A DNA stretch of 64,000 nt from contig OZ244581.1 of NCBI GenBank assembly GCA_965217935.1, forward strand, positions 1,550,001 to 1,614,000, given 5' to 3'. Position numbers and translations under genes: made by a program. Source of the stretch: JBBROS01 sp965217935. Lineage in GTDB: Bacteria; Pseudomonadota; Alphaproteobacteria; Acetobacterales; Acetobacteraceae. Shown here piece by piece: positions 1 to 11,557 of the stretch. The notes beneath the pieces are model-generated. The model had not been told where the DNA came from. It did not search any database and worked only from the letters and a program-made list of their open reading frames with translations. Position 1 is the stretch's first letter. Each line of letters begins with the position of its first letter.

Positions 1-669
1 GCTGCCGCAGCCCCGGTTGATGTTGAAGCCGTCCGGCTCCACCCCGACCGGGACGATCGTCGCCCCAAGCTCCCACAACACGGTCGGCGCGACGCGGTAT
101 GCCGCCCCGTTCGCGCAATCGACCACGATCTTGAGCCCATCCAGCCTCAGCCCGCGCGGGAACGTGCCCTTGGCTGCCTCGATATACCGCCCCGCCGCGT
201 CATCGAGCCGCGCCGCCCGCCCCAGCTTGTCCGAGGCGGCCAGCCGGCCGGACCGGTCCGCCTCCATCAGCGCTTCGATCTCGGTTTCCGTCTCGTCCGA
301 CAGCTTGAACCCGTCCGGGCCGAACAGCTTGATGCCGTTGTCCTCGAAGGTGTTGTGCGAGGCGGAGATCATTACGCCCAGATCCGCCCGCAGGCTGCGC
401 GTCAGCATCGCGATCGCCGGCGTCGGCAACGGGCCGACCAGCGTCACGTCCATCCCCGCCGCGATGAACCCGGCCACCAGCGCCGGCTCGATCATGTAGC
501 CCGACAGCCGCGTGTCCTTGCCGATCACCACCTGGTGCCGGTGCTCGCCGCGCACGAACATCAGCCCCGCCGCCTGCCCCAGCCTGAGCGCCGTCTCCCC
601 CGTCATAGCCCCCTGGTTGGCAGTCCCGCGGATGCCGTCGGTGCCGAACAGGCGCCTTACTGAACTCAT
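1..669 (-). CDS. glmM: Phosphoglucosamine mutase, 5' part (cut by window edge)
   Basis: Converts glucosamine-6-phosphate to glucosamine-1-phosphate, the step before UDP-GlcNAc for peptidoglycan and LPS; cytoplasmic. The first 223 codons are visible, with the 3' end beyond position 1. The N-terminus reads MSSVRRLFGTDGIRGTANQ, typical of the family, and the catalytic phosphoserine loop ISASHN is followed by FEDNGIKLFGPDG, characteristic of GlmM rather than other phosphohexomutases. ATG at 669. A C-family palindromic repeat (699-812) lies directly upstream, so the promoter must overlap it or be inside it. Confidence 0.95.
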   Translation of the reverse strand, partial: MSSVRRLFGTDGIRGTANQGAMTGETALRLGQAAGLMFVRGEHRHQVVIGKDTRLSGYMIEPALVAGFIAAGMDVTLVGPLPTPAIAMLTRSLRADLGVMISASHNTFEDNGIKLFGPDGFKLSDETETEIEALMEADRSGRLAASDKLGRAARLDDAAGRYIEAAKGTFPRGLRLDGLKIVVDCANGAAYRVAPTVLWELGATIVPVGVEPDGFNINRGCGS

Positions 670-698
670 CGTTCGTCCTTGTTGTGCTGCGCTTCGGA

Positions 699-812
699 CT
701 TGCCCGACAATCATCGCTACGTTTCGCTGGGTCGGACAAGCGCCTCAAGCCTTTGTTTAGACGGGCAGCTTTATCGGCGTGCCGACGCACTTATTGCCGA
801 TGCTGCCCTTAA
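699..812 (-). repeat. C-family intergenic palindromic element, copy 1
   Basis: Read on the minus strand this has the conserved C-family half (GCCGATAAAGCTGCCC followed by AAACAAAGGCTT) and then a hairpin whose arms are 699-708 and 731-740 (GTCGGACAAG on the plus strand against CTTGCCCGAC, one wobble mismatch). The stem sequence is unlike that of the other C copies although position and pairing are the same. It fills the gap between glmM and the rraA-like gene and lies in the glmM leader. Confidence 0.7.
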
Positions 813-829
813 GCAATAGCACGGGATCG

Positions 830-1525
830 TTAATGAATCTCTGCCGCCCGCTTCATGGCCTCGCGCAGCTTGGCTGGGCTGAAATCAGGGCTGGCGCAGA
901 GATCGAGCAGCACCTTCTCCCGCCGCGTGCACAGGTCAATGGCGTCCGGCAGTTTCCGCACCGCCTCGGCCGGGATCACCACCGCGCCGTGATGGTCGGC
1001 ATGGATCACGTCGTCATGCGAGACCGCCATGCCGAACACGTCCACCGTGTCCCCGAATGCGACCATGTGCACGTGCGCGTGGCTCGGCCCCACGCGCCCG
1101 CCCAGGATCTGGAACCCGACCGCCAGCATGTCGAGGTCCCGGAACGATCCGTTGGTCACGCAGCCCACGGCGCCCAGGGCCTTGTGCACCGCCGTATGCA
1201 CCTCGCCCCACCAGGCGCCATAGCCCGGCGGCTTGTCCAGGTCCTGCAACGCCACGACGGTCGGCAGGTCCGCCTCGGCCACGTAGTCATACCAGTCGAG
1301 CCGGTCCGCCACCGTGTCCCGCGGCGCCTCGCGGGCGCGGATGGCGCCGACGCGCGCCAACCCCACCATCGGCGGCAACGTTCGGTTGGCCGCCACCATC
1401 GGCTCCAGCGTGAACCCGATCGCCCGCCGCTCCGGCACGATCAGCTCAAGCCCGTTGCAGATCGTCGGCGTGTCCCATTGCTTCAGCGCAACCAGGTCCG
1501 CCAGGTCGAACGGGCGTTGCGTCAT
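830..1525 (-). CDS. RraA-family protein (HMG aldolase / regulator of RNase E activity fold)
   Basis: 231 residues. The middle carries the RraA-fold signature region, GCVTNGSFRDLDML, followed by GFQILGGRVGPSHAH. Family members include 4-hydroxy-4-methyl-2-oxoglutarate/oxaloacetate aldolases and the E. coli RNase E inhibitor. In a catabolic operon like this one, a metal-dependent aldolase or decarboxylase is more likely than an RNase E regulator. Last gene of the molybdenum hydroxylase operon; its ATG overlaps the preceding stop by 4 nt (ATGA), implying translational coupling. Substrate not determinable. Confidence 0.85.
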   Translation of the reverse strand: MTQRPFDLADLVALKQWDTPTICNGLELIVPERRAIGFTLEPMVAANRTLPPMVGLARVGAIRAREAPRDTVADRLDWYDYVAEADLPTVVALQDLDKPPGYGAWWGEVHTAVHKALGAVGCVTNGSFRDLDMLAVGFQILGGRVGPSHAHVHMVAFGDTVDVFGMAVSHDDVIHADHHGAVVIPAEAVRKLPDAIDLCTRREKVLLDLCASPDFSPAKLREAMKRAAEIH

Positions 1526-1920
1526 CGCCGCGTCGTCCCAGGGTCGCTGGCTGCCAATAGCGAGACGTGCGCCGATACGACGTGCCAGCCGTCCGCGAAG
1601 CGCGCCATGATCTTGGTCTCCCGCCCGATCTGCCCGGACCCTGTCCGCTCATAGATGAGGTTGGTGACGGCGAAGTCCTCGCCGAAGCTCGTGATCTGCA
1701 CCCGCTGACGCACCCGTTGCGCGTAGCCCTGCACGGTGGCGCGAAACGCCCGGATGGCGTCGTGCCCGAACAGGTTCTCGGTCATCCCGAACCGGACCGT
1801 GCGCGGGTCGCCCCAGAAGATCGCATCCAGCGTCGCGCTGTCGTTCGCCATCAGCGCCCGCTCGTAGCGGTCGAACAAGGCCCGCGCCTGCTCGACCGCC
1901 TCGGGCCGGTCAACCTGCAT
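1522..1920 (-). CDS. HpxZ/AtzH-like protein (NTF2-like fold)
   Basis: 132 residues. The sequence matches the pattern of the AtzH-like/HpxZ family (formerly DUF3225): an N-terminal helix FDRYERALMANDSATLDAI, then FWGDPRTVRFGMTENLFG, and near the end DGWHVVSAHVSLL. HpxZ is encoded in purine (oxalurate) catabolic clusters of Klebsiella and AtzH in the cyanuric acid pathway, so the family tends to accompany heterocyclic-nitrogen amide degradation. Its ATG shares one base with the stop of the FAD-subunit gene (TGATG) and its stop overlaps the rraA-like start. It supports a purine or ureide substrate for the adjacent hydroxylase, but this is inference. Confidence 0.75.
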   Translation of the reverse strand: MQVDRPEAVEQARALFDRYERALMANDSATLDAIFWGDPRTVRFGMTENLFGHDAIRAFRATVQGYAQRVRQRVQITSFGEDFAVTNLIYERTGSGQIGRETKIMARFADGWHVVSAHVSLLAASDPGTTRR

Positions 1921-2711
1921 CAAGCACCGGCGACGGCCCGCCGCGCCATGACGCCGATCAGGTGCGCCCGATACTCCGGGCTGGCATGAATATCGCCGTT
2001 CAGGTCGTCGGACGGCGTTTTGATGTCCTTGATGGCGTCCGCCGACCAGCTGGAGGCCAACGCCTGCTCCATCTCCGCATGGCGGAACACGCCGCCTTGC
2101 CCGGCGCCGGTGATGGCCACCCGCACGCCCTTCGCCCCCTTGGCCACGAACACGCCGACCATCGCGTAGCGGCTGGCCGGGTTGCGGAACTTCTCGTAGT
2201 TGGACGTCTCCGGGATCGGGACCGTGACCTTGGTGATCAGCTCGCCCGGCTCCAGCGCCGTCGTGAACATGCCCTGGAAGAACTCGTCCGCCTCGATGCT
2301 GCGCTTGTCGGTATGAAACGTGGCCCCGAGCGCCAGCACGGCCGCCGGGTAACAGGCCGACGGGTCGTTGTTCGCCAGCGACCCGCCGATCGTGCCGCGG
2401 TGGCGGACCTGGGTGTCGCCGATCCATGACGCCATCTTAGCCAGGCCCGGTATCTTGGCCTGGATGTCCGGCGAGCTCATGATCGCGTAATGCGTCGCCA
2501 TCGCGCCGATGGCGATGGCGTCCTCTTCCATCGTGATCTCGGTCATGCCGAGGCCCGAGAGGTCGACGATCACGCTCGGCTTGTTCAGCCGCTGCTTGAG
2601 CACAGGGATGAACGTCTGCCCGCCCGCGAGCGCCTTGGCCTCCATGTCGTCGGACAGGACCTTGAGCGCGTCGGGAAGGCTGGAAGGCTTTTGATAGCTG
2701 AAATCGTACAT
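1920..2711 (-). CDS. FAD-binding subunit of a molybdenum hydroxylase (CoxM/CutM type)
   Basis: 263 residues, normal for CoxM-type medium subunits. N-terminal FAD-binding PCMH domain with the diagnostic LAGGQTFIPVLKQRLNKP (about residues 28-45) and the second FAD motif GTIGGSLANNDPSACYPA; C-terminal CO-dehydrogenase flavoprotein domain. It passes electrons from the iron-sulfur subunit to the acceptor. Three bases separate it from the large subunit gene upstream, and its stop overlaps the next gene by one base. Confidence 0.93.
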   Translation of the reverse strand: MYDFSYQKPSSLPDALKVLSDDMEAKALAGGQTFIPVLKQRLNKPSVIVDLSGLGMTEITMEEDAIAIGAMATHYAIMSSPDIQAKIPGLAKMASWIGDTQVRHRGTIGGSLANNDPSACYPAAVLALGATFHTDKRSIEADEFFQGMFTTALEPGELITKVTVPIPETSNYEKFRNPASRYAMVGVFVAKGAKGVRVAITGAGQGGVFRHAEMEQALASSWSADAIKDIKTPSDDLNGDIHASPEYRAHLIGVMARRAVAGA

Positions 2712-2714
2712 GTC

Positions 2715-5096
<2,382 letters not shown>

Positions 5097-5136
5097 CGCG
5101 TGTCCTTCCCTAATCCCGCCCGGCTTCGCGCCGGGT

Positions 5137-5631
5137 TCAGGCTGCTTGTTGCTGCTGCTTGCCGTGCATCAGCGGCCAGGCGGCGGCAATGGCCTTGACG
5201 ATATTGTGGTAGCCGGTGCAACGGCACAGGTTGCCCTCCAGCCCGTGCCTGATCTCGTCCTCCGTCAGCCCATCCGGGTGCAGGTTTACGAGGTCGATCG
5301 CGCTCATCACCATCCCCGGCGTGCAGAACCCGCACTGCAGCGCGTGATGTTCGCGGAACATCTCCTGCATCGGGTGCAGCGTGCCGTCCGCGGCAGCGAT
5401 CCCCTCGATGGTGGTCACGTCCGACCCGTCCGCCTGCAAGGCGAGCATCGCGCACGCCTTCACGGACTTGCCGTCCACGTGCACCACGCAGGCCCCGCAT
5501 TGGCTCGTGTCGCAGCCGACATGCGTGCCTGTCAGGTGCAGCTTTTCCCGCAACAACTCGACGAGCAGCGTCCGCCCCTCGACCTCGGCGCTCTGCGGCT
5601 TGCCGTTCACCGTCATCGTGACTTGCGGCAT
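5137..5631 (-). CDS. 2Fe-2S subunit of the molybdenum hydroxylase (CoxS type)
   Basis: 164 residues from the ATG at 5631; an in-frame start at 5775 would add 48 residues unlike the family, while 5631 has AGGGGA a few bases upstream and gives the classic MPQVTMTVNGK start. Two cluster-binding regions are visible: the plant ferredoxin type GCDTSQCGACVVHVDG with a following Cys, and the C-terminal CGFCTPGMVMSA plus CRCTGYHNIVKA. First gene of the operon. The unusual Q-rich tail (KQQQQAA) lies just before the stop. Confidence 0.93.
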   Translation of the reverse strand: MPQVTMTVNGKPQSAEVEGRTLLVELLREKLHLTGTHVGCDTSQCGACVVHVDGKSVKACAMLALQADGSDVTTIEGIAAADGTLHPMQEMFREHHALQCGFCTPGMVMSAIDLVNLHPDGLTEDEIRHGLEGNLCRCTGYHNIVKAIAAAWPLMHGKQQQQAA

Positions 5632-5747
5632 CTTGATTCCCCTATCCGTCTTGGTTGCTGATTTGGATGTGAGTGTGAGGCCGGGGATGAACAGGGTCAA
5701 GGCTCGGCGTGCCCGTCGCGAGCGCGTTCGGAACGCGCGAGATGCGT

Positions 5748-5854
5748 CTAAGCAGGCATTGGCGGCTTGTGCCACGGATGTCTGCTTAGGAGTCTTTGAG
5801 GACGCATCATTTTCCGCGTCGTGACGGCGAGCCGTCCCGCGGAATGATGCTTAG
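5748..5854 (+). repeat. B+A composite palindromic repeat, left arm flanking the glycosyltransferase gene
   Basis: 107 bp, made of a 42-bp B palindrome (5748-5789, ends CTAAGCAG / CTGCTTAG, TTGT loop) joined to an A unit (5790-5854) whose core is GACGGCGAGCCGTCCCGCG inside longer arms GCATCATT / AATGATGC. A nearly identical copy in inverted orientation lies at 7115-7221; I count six differences in 107 positions, so about 94% identity. It begins 116 bp upstream of the coxS-type start, in the gap to the glycosyltransferase gene. Confidence 0.85.
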
Positions 5855-5879
5855 AGAGCCTCCCGGGCCACCAGTCGTC

Positions 5880-7034
5880 TCACCGCGCTCTCCGGCCCCA
5901 CACGAGCGTCGTGGACATCGCGTAGTTCCAGACCACGCCGATCACCGCCCCGAGCGCGCCGGCCATCGTGGTTCCGGCCTCGCCGCCGGAATACAGGACA
6001 TCGGCGATCCCGATATTGGCGACGGCCCCCATGCCGCAAACGGCCATGAACAGCAGCAGGCCGCGCCAGAGCCGCCCGCCTCGCAGCCGCTGGTCGCGGT
6101 AGGTGATCTGGTTGTTGAGCTGGAAGTTGGCCGTCATGGCCGCTAGGGTGGCCAGGGTCTGCGCGGCGACGAAGCTCGTGCCGAAGCCCTTGGCGGCGAG
6201 CAGGACCGCGAGATGCACCAGCAGGCCGGACGCGCCCACCATTGCGAACGAGACGAAGCGCAGCGGCACGCGCCCGCCGAGCGCCTTGTCGAGCAGGAGG
6301 GCCGCGTATTGCAGCATGACCAGCGGGCCGAGCTTGCTCTCGCCTTCGGTGCGGGCCTGGAAGCGCGCGCCGAGCTCGCGCACCCTGAGGCGGCGCGGCG
6401 ACGACAGCAGCAGGTCGAGCAAAATCTTGAAGCCCTGCCCGGTCAGGCGCGGCGCGAGGGCCTCGAACAGCGGGCGCGGCAGCATGAAAAAGCCGCTCAT
6501 GGGGTCGGTGAGCTTGCTGCCGAGCATCATCGTCGCCAGGGCGTTGGCGGCGTTGGAGATCGCGAGCCGCCGGGCGCCGGCCAGGCCGGCGGCATCCCCG
6601 CCCGCGGCGAAGCGGCTGGCCACGGCCACGTCGGCGGAACCGCCGCGCAGGGCCGCGAGCATGTCCGGCAGGCGCGTCTCGTCGTGCTGCAGGTCGCCGT
6701 CGATCACGGCGACGAAGGCCGAGGAGCAGGAGAGCGCGCCTTCGATCACGGCCGAGGACAGGCCGCGCCGCCCGATGCGCCGCAGGCAGCGGATGCGCGG
6801 ATCGGCGGCCGCGATGCGCCGCACCTCGCCAGCGGTGCCGTCCGGGCTGTCGTCGTCCACGAAAACGGCTTCCCAGGACACGCCCGAAAGTGCTGCCGCA
6901 AGCCGCCGGACCAAGGGTTCGACGTTTCCCCGCTCATTGAAGCAGGGAACGATGACCGAAAGCTCCACCGTATGGGCAGACGCGCGGCAAGCTGCGAGGG
7001 GCGATCCGGCCTGAACTGGATGTCTCCTATGCAC
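5880..7034 (-). CDS. Family 2 glycosyltransferase (polyprenol-phosphate mannosyltransferase type) fused to a GtrA membrane domain
   Basis: 384 residues. The N-terminal GT-A domain starts ELSVIVPCFNERGN, contains VFVDDDSPDGT and the DGDLQHDE metal-binding region, and has SRFAAGGD typical of dolichol/undecaprenyl-phosphate sugar transferases. The C-terminal about 130 residues have four hydrophobic segments with NFQLNNQITY, characteristic of GtrA flippase-like domains. It probably makes and helps translocate an undecaprenyl-phosphate-linked sugar. Starts are uncertain: GTG at 7034 or GTG at 6968, the latter fitting the usual N-terminus. The gene stands alone between two 107-bp inverted repeats. 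Confidence 0.9.
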   Translation of the reverse strand: MHRRHPVQAGSPLAACRASAHTVELSVIVPCFNERGNVEPLVRRLAAALSGVSWEAVFVDDDSPDGTAGEVRRIAAADPRIRCLRRIGRRGLSSAVIEGALSCSSAFVAVIDGDLQHDETRLPDMLAALRGGSADVAVASRFAAGGDAAGLAGARRLAISNAANALATMMLGSKLTDPMSGFFMLPRPLFEALAPRLTGQGFKILLDLLLSSPRRLRVRELGARFQARTEGESKLGPLVMLQYAALLLDKALGGRVPLRFVSFAMVGASGLLVHLAVLLAAKGFGTSFVAAQTLATLAAMTANFQLNNQITYRDQRLRGGRLWRGLLLFMAVCGMGAVANIGIADVLYSGGEAGTTMAGALGAVIGVVWNYAMSTTLVWGRRAR

Positions 7035-7114
7035 GTCGTCCGGCGGACCCCTCGATCAAGTCCCGCCGACAGGCGAGACGTCTCGAACGTCGTCGCGAGG
7101 CGCGAGCTACGCTT

Positions 7115-7221
7115 CTAAGCATCATTCCGCGGGACGGCTCGCCGTCACAACGCGAAAAATGATGCGTCCTCAAAGACTCCTAAGCAGACATTCGCGGCAC
7201 AAGCCACCAATGTCTGCTTAG
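7115..7221 (-). repeat. B+A composite palindromic repeat, right arm flanking the glycosyltransferase gene
   Basis: Inverted copy of 5748-5854, exactly the same length. A unit at 7115-7179 and B palindrome at 7180-7221. Together the two copies put the 1.3-kb glycosyltransferase segment between long inverted repeats. No obvious short direct duplication is visible at the outer edges (left flank ends GATGCGT, right flank begins GCCGCTT). Confidence 0.85.
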
Positions 7222-7306
7222 GCCGCTTGCCTGAGAAACGCCATGCGGCGGCCAGGGCTCTTGCAACGCGCGGCCGGATCGGACGCGGGGCCATCCCATG
7301 CGGCGG

Positions 7307-8322
<1,016 letters not shown>

Positions 8323-8326
<4 letters not shown>

Positions 8327-8574
8327 GGATGGGCGTCTTGCAGGTCGAGGCGGCGTTCGATGCGGTCCAGGCGCTTGTTCGTCCGATCGAGTTCCACCTG
8401 CACGGCCGCGTAGGCATGGTGCAGCCCAGCGATCTCGGAGCGGACGTTCGCCAACCCGGCTTCGACGATCGACAAGCGCGTCTTGACGCCGTCGATTTCC
8501 TCCAAGACCCGGTCCAGTTTGCCGTCCAGCCGACGCAGATAAACCAAGATGATGTTGTCAGGTTGATCGCTCAT
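8323..8574 (-). CDS. Small coiled-coil protein between the two ABC ATPase genes
   Basis: 83 residues, no signal peptide or membrane segment. After an N-terminal MSDQPDNIILVYLRRLDGK the sequence is a regular heptad pattern of L/I/V with many charged residues (LDRVLEEIDGVKTRLSIVEA, then NKRLDRIERRLDL), so a long coiled coil is expected. Small proteins of this appearance occur in alphaproteobacteria without assigned function. Both ends overlap the neighbouring ATPase genes by ATGA, so it is translated as part of the transporter operon. Role unknown; it could bridge or regulate the ATPases, or be a passenger. Confidence 0.8.
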
Positions 8575-9566
8575 GCCGCGCGATCCATAGCATACTCGGC
8601 GTAATGGCAGGCAACGCGATGCCCGGGCCGCTTCAGCTCCGCCGCCGGCGCCACCTTCCGGCATAGGTCGGTGGCACTCAGGCACCGCCCGGCGAAGGCG
8701 CAGCCCACGATCGGCTTGCGCAGGCTCGGCACCTGCCCCGGGATTTCCGCCAGCTTGGTCCGCCCCTCCAGCGACAGCGAGGAGCCGAGCTTCGGCACCG
8801 CGCCCAGCAGCCCGCGCGTGTAGGGGTGCTGCGGGTTTCCGAAGATTGCCTCGGCCGGCGCCTCCTCCACCTTCCGACCCGCGTACATCACCACGACCCG
8901 CTGCGCCATCTCCGCCACCACGCCGAGGTCGTGCGTGATCAGCATGATCGCGGACCCCAGCCGGGTCTTGAGGTCGCGCATCAGGTCCAGGATCTGCGCC
9001 TGGATCGTCACGTCGAGCGCCGTCGTCGGCTCGTCGGCGATCAAGAGCTTCGGGTTGCACGCCAGCGCCATCGCGATCATCACCCGTTGCCGCATCCCCC
9101 CCGAGAGCTGGTGCGGATACTCCCGCACCCGCCGCCCCGGCGCCGGGATGCCGACCAGCGTCAGCATCTCCACCGCCCGCTCCTCGGCTGCCCGCTTGCC
9201 CATGCCCTGATGCAGCCGCACCGTCTCGCCGATCTGCCGCCCGATGCTCAGCACCGGGTTCAGGCTGGTCATCGGCTCCTGGAAGATCATGCTGATGTCG
9301 TTGCCGCGCAACCGGCGCATCTCCGCCTCGGGCAACGCCAGCAATTCCCGGCCCTCGAAGCGGATCGCGCCCGCGACCCGCCCGGGCGGCTCGGCGATCA
9401 GCCGCAGGATCGACATGCTGGTCACCGACTTGCCGCACCCGCTCTCGCCCACCACGGCCAGCGTCTCGCCCGCCTCGATCTCGAACGACAGCCCCTCCAC
9501 CGCCCGCACCACACCGTCCGGCGTGCCGAAATGCGTCTGCAGCCGCTCGACTTCCAAAAGCGCCAT
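8571..9566 (-). CDS. Peptide/nickel-type ABC transporter ATP-binding protein (DppD-like)
   Basis: 331 residues. Walker A GESGCGKSV, signature LSGGMRQRVMIAMAL, Walker B LLIADEPTTALD and switch His in LITHDLGVVAEMA are all present. The C-terminal region has the oligopeptide-family extension with Cys residues (GCAFAGRCLSATDLC). First of the pair of ATPases. A 108-bp gap with a hairpin separates it from the dppC-like gene, the only sizeable gap between the transporter genes below the binding proteins. Confidence 0.93.
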   Translation of the reverse strand: MALLEVERLQTHFGTPDGVVRAVEGLSFEIEAGETLAVVGESGCGKSVTSMSILRLIAEPPGRVAGAIRFEGRELLALPEAEMRRLRGNDISMIFQEPMTSLNPVLSIGRQIGETVRLHQGMGKRAAEERAVEMLTLVGIPAPGRRVREYPHQLSGGMRQRVMIAMALACNPKLLIADEPTTALDVTIQAQILDLMRDLKTRLGSAIMLITHDLGVVAEMAQRVVVMYAGRKVEEAPAEAIFGNPQHPYTRGLLGAVPKLGSSLSLEGRTKLAEIPGQVPSLRKPIVGCAFAGRCLSATDLCRKVAPAAELKRPGHRVACHYAEYAMDRAA

Positions 9567-9635
9567 CGCCTAATGGTCCGATGATGACGAGCGCTTCAGT
9601 CCGTCAACTGAATCGGCCCACAGAACCAAGCGAGC

Positions 9636-9673
9636 GCTCTGACTCATGCTGAACCTTCCGAATGTGTCAGAGC
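9636..9673. other. Hairpin between permease and ATPase genes
   Basis: Arms 9636-9647 (GCTCTGACTCAT) and 9662-9673 (ATGTGTCAGAGC) pair with one mismatch. On the transcribed minus strand it starts two bases after the permease stop codon (9675) and has no T-tract. It could stabilise the upstream permease/binding-protein part of the mRNA or lower ATPase expression. Function is inferred from position only. Confidence 0.55.
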
Positions 9674-9674
9674 A

Positions 9675-10619
9675 CTAAACCTTCTTCGCCGTGCGCGGGT
9701 CGAGCGCGTCGCGCAGCCCGTCGCCCAGCAGGTTCACCGCCAGCACCGTCACAGACAGGAACGCCGCCGGGAAGAACACGATGAACGGCTTCACCTGCCA
9801 CAGCGCCCGCCCCTCGGCCATGATGTTGCCCCAGGACGGGATGATCGGCGGCGTGCCCGCGCCGATGAACGACAGGATCGCCTCAATGATCATGGCCGAG
9901 GCGCAGATATACGTCGCCTGCACCGTGATCGGCGCCAGCGTGTTCGGCAGGATGTGCCGCCAGATGATCTTGGGCGCGCGCGAGCCGCAGGCGATCGCCG
10001 CCTCCACGTAGGGCTGCTCGCGCAGGCTCAGCACCACGCCGCGCACCAGCCGCGACACCCGCGGGATCTCCGCCACCGTGATGGCGATGATCACGTTGCC
10101 CACGCTGCCCCGCGTCAGCGCCATCAGCGCGATCGCCAGCAGGATGGGTGGGATCGACATCAGCCCGTCCATCACCCGCATGATGATCCCGTCGGCCCAG
10201 CGCACGAAGCCCGACACCAGCCCGATCAGCAGCCCGGCGATGCTCGACAGCGCCGCCACCGCGAACCCGACCGTGAGCGACACCCGCGCCCCGTAGAGCA
10301 CGCGCGAGTAGATGTCGCGCCCCAGCATGTCGGTGCCGAACCAATATTGCGCCGACGGCAGCCGCAGCCGCTTGGCTGGGGCCAGCGCGGTCGGGTCAAC
10401 CGTCGCGAGCAAGGGCGCGAACACGGCGATGAACAGCATCGCGAACAGGATGAGCCCGCCCGCCGCCATCGTCGGGTAGCGGTAGACGAACATTCCGACC
10501 CGGCCGCGCGCCTTGGCCGGCGGCAGCACGTCCGGCATCGCGAGCGCCTCGGCGACGTGCGCCTGGCTGGACGCCGCCACCGGGTCATCGGCGTGCGGCT
10601 GGTAGGTGGCGGCGCTCAA
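9675..10619 (-). CDS. Peptide/nickel-type ABC transporter permease (DppC-like)
   Basis: 314 residues from a TTG start that overlaps the dppB-like stop as TTGA, giving an N-terminus MSAATYQPHADDP. An alternative ATG at 10538 gives 287 residues. The N-terminal OppC extension, FGTDMLGRDIYSRVLYGARVSL, and the permease loop VEAAIACGSRAPKIIWRHILPN (the EAA motif) are clear, with about six membrane helices. Pairs with the DppB-like permease to form the channel. Confidence 0.9.
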   Translation of the reverse strand: MSAATYQPHADDPVAASSQAHVAEALAMPDVLPPAKARGRVGMFVYRYPTMAAGGLILFAMLFIAVFAPLLATVDPTALAPAKRLRLPSAQYWFGTDMLGRDIYSRVLYGARVSLTVGFAVAALSSIAGLLIGLVSGFVRWADGIIMRVMDGLMSIPPILLAIALMALTRGSVGNVIIAITVAEIPRVSRLVRGVVLSLREQPYVEAAIACGSRAPKIIWRHILPNTLAPITVQATYICASAMIIEAILSFIGAGTPPIIPSWGNIMAEGRALWQVKPFIVFFPAAFLSVTVLAVNLLGDGLRDALDPRTAKKV

Positions 10620-11557
10620 TAGCGTATCCTCGGATCGAACACGGAGTAGAGCAGGTCGACCCCCAGGTTCACCAGCACATAGACGAAGCTGAACAGCAGC
10701 ACGACGCCCTGGATGATCGGGTAGTCCCGCCTGAGGATGGCATCCACCACCAGCCGCCCGAGCCCCGGGATGGCGAACACGCTTTCCGTCACCACCGAGC
10801 CGCCCAGCAGCAGCGCGAAGCCGATGCCGATCACGGTGACGACCGGCACCGCCGCGTTTTTCAGCGCGTGCAGGAACAGGACCGTGCGGGCGCCGACGCC
10901 CTTGGCGCGGGCGGTGCGGATGTAATCCTGCCCGAGCACCTCCAGCATGGTCGCCCGCGTGATCCGCGCGATCAGCGCGATATAGATGCCGCCCAACGCC
11001 ACCGACGGCAGCACCAGGTTGGACAGCCACGGCCCGAACCCCTGCGCGATCGGCGTGTAGCCCTGGACCGGGAACCAATCCAGCCGAAGCGCGAACACGT
11101 AGGCCAGCAGGTAGCCCACCACGAACACCGGCACCGAGAACCCGAACACCGCGAACACCATGATCAGCCGGTCCGGCCAGCGCCCGTTGTTCCAGGCGGC
11201 GATGACGCCCATCGGCACCGCGATCCCGACCGACAGGATCAGCGTCAATGCCATCAGCGACAAGGTCGGCTCGATGCGCTGCTCGATCATCCGCGTCACC
11301 GGCAGGTTGGTGAAGATGGAGGTGCCCAGATTGCCGTGCAGCACCCGCCAGCCCCACTCGCCGAACCGGATCGGGAACGGCCGGTCAAGCCCGAGGTTGA
11401 CCCGGATGCGCGCCACGTCCGCGGGCGTCGCCTGGTCGCCGGCGATGATGGCCGCCGGGTCTCCCGGCGCGATGTAAAGCAAGCTGAACACGAACAGCGC
11501 CACGATCACCATCACCGGGATGGTCGAGAGCACCCGCCGGGCGGCATAGGCCAGCAT
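10616..11557 (-). CDS. Peptide/nickel-type ABC transporter permease (DppB-like)
   Basis: 313 residues. Typical start MLAYAARRVLSTIPVMVIV with first membrane helix, LGLDRPFPIRFGEW in the periplasmic loop, and the EAA loop YIRTARAKGVGARTVLFLHALKN. Six membrane helices expected. It begins immediately after the stop of the first binding-protein gene, with no intervening bases, and its stop overlaps the TTG of the next permease. Confidence 0.93.
   Translation of the reverse strand: MLAYAARRVLSTIPVMVIVALFVFSLLYIAPGDPAAIIAGDQATPADVARIRVNLGLDRPFPIRFGEWGWRVLHGNLGTSIFTNLPVTRMIEQRIEPTLSLMALTLILSVGIAVPMGVIAAWNNGRWPDRLIMVFAVFGFSVPVFVVGYLLAYVFALRLDWFPVQGYTPIAQGFGPWLSNLVLPSVALGGIYIALIARITRATMLEVLGQDYIRTARAKGVGARTVLFLHALKNAAVPVVTVIGIGFALLLGGSVVTESVFAIPGLGRLVVDAILRRDYPIIQGVVLLFSFVYVLVNLGVDLLYSVFDPRIRY

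Noticed and set aside
5640..5747. tRNA or small RNA gene in the coxS upstream region
   Set aside because: A short GCGCGTT/AACGCGC hairpin is present (about 5721-5738), but there is no cloverleaf or T-loop consensus.
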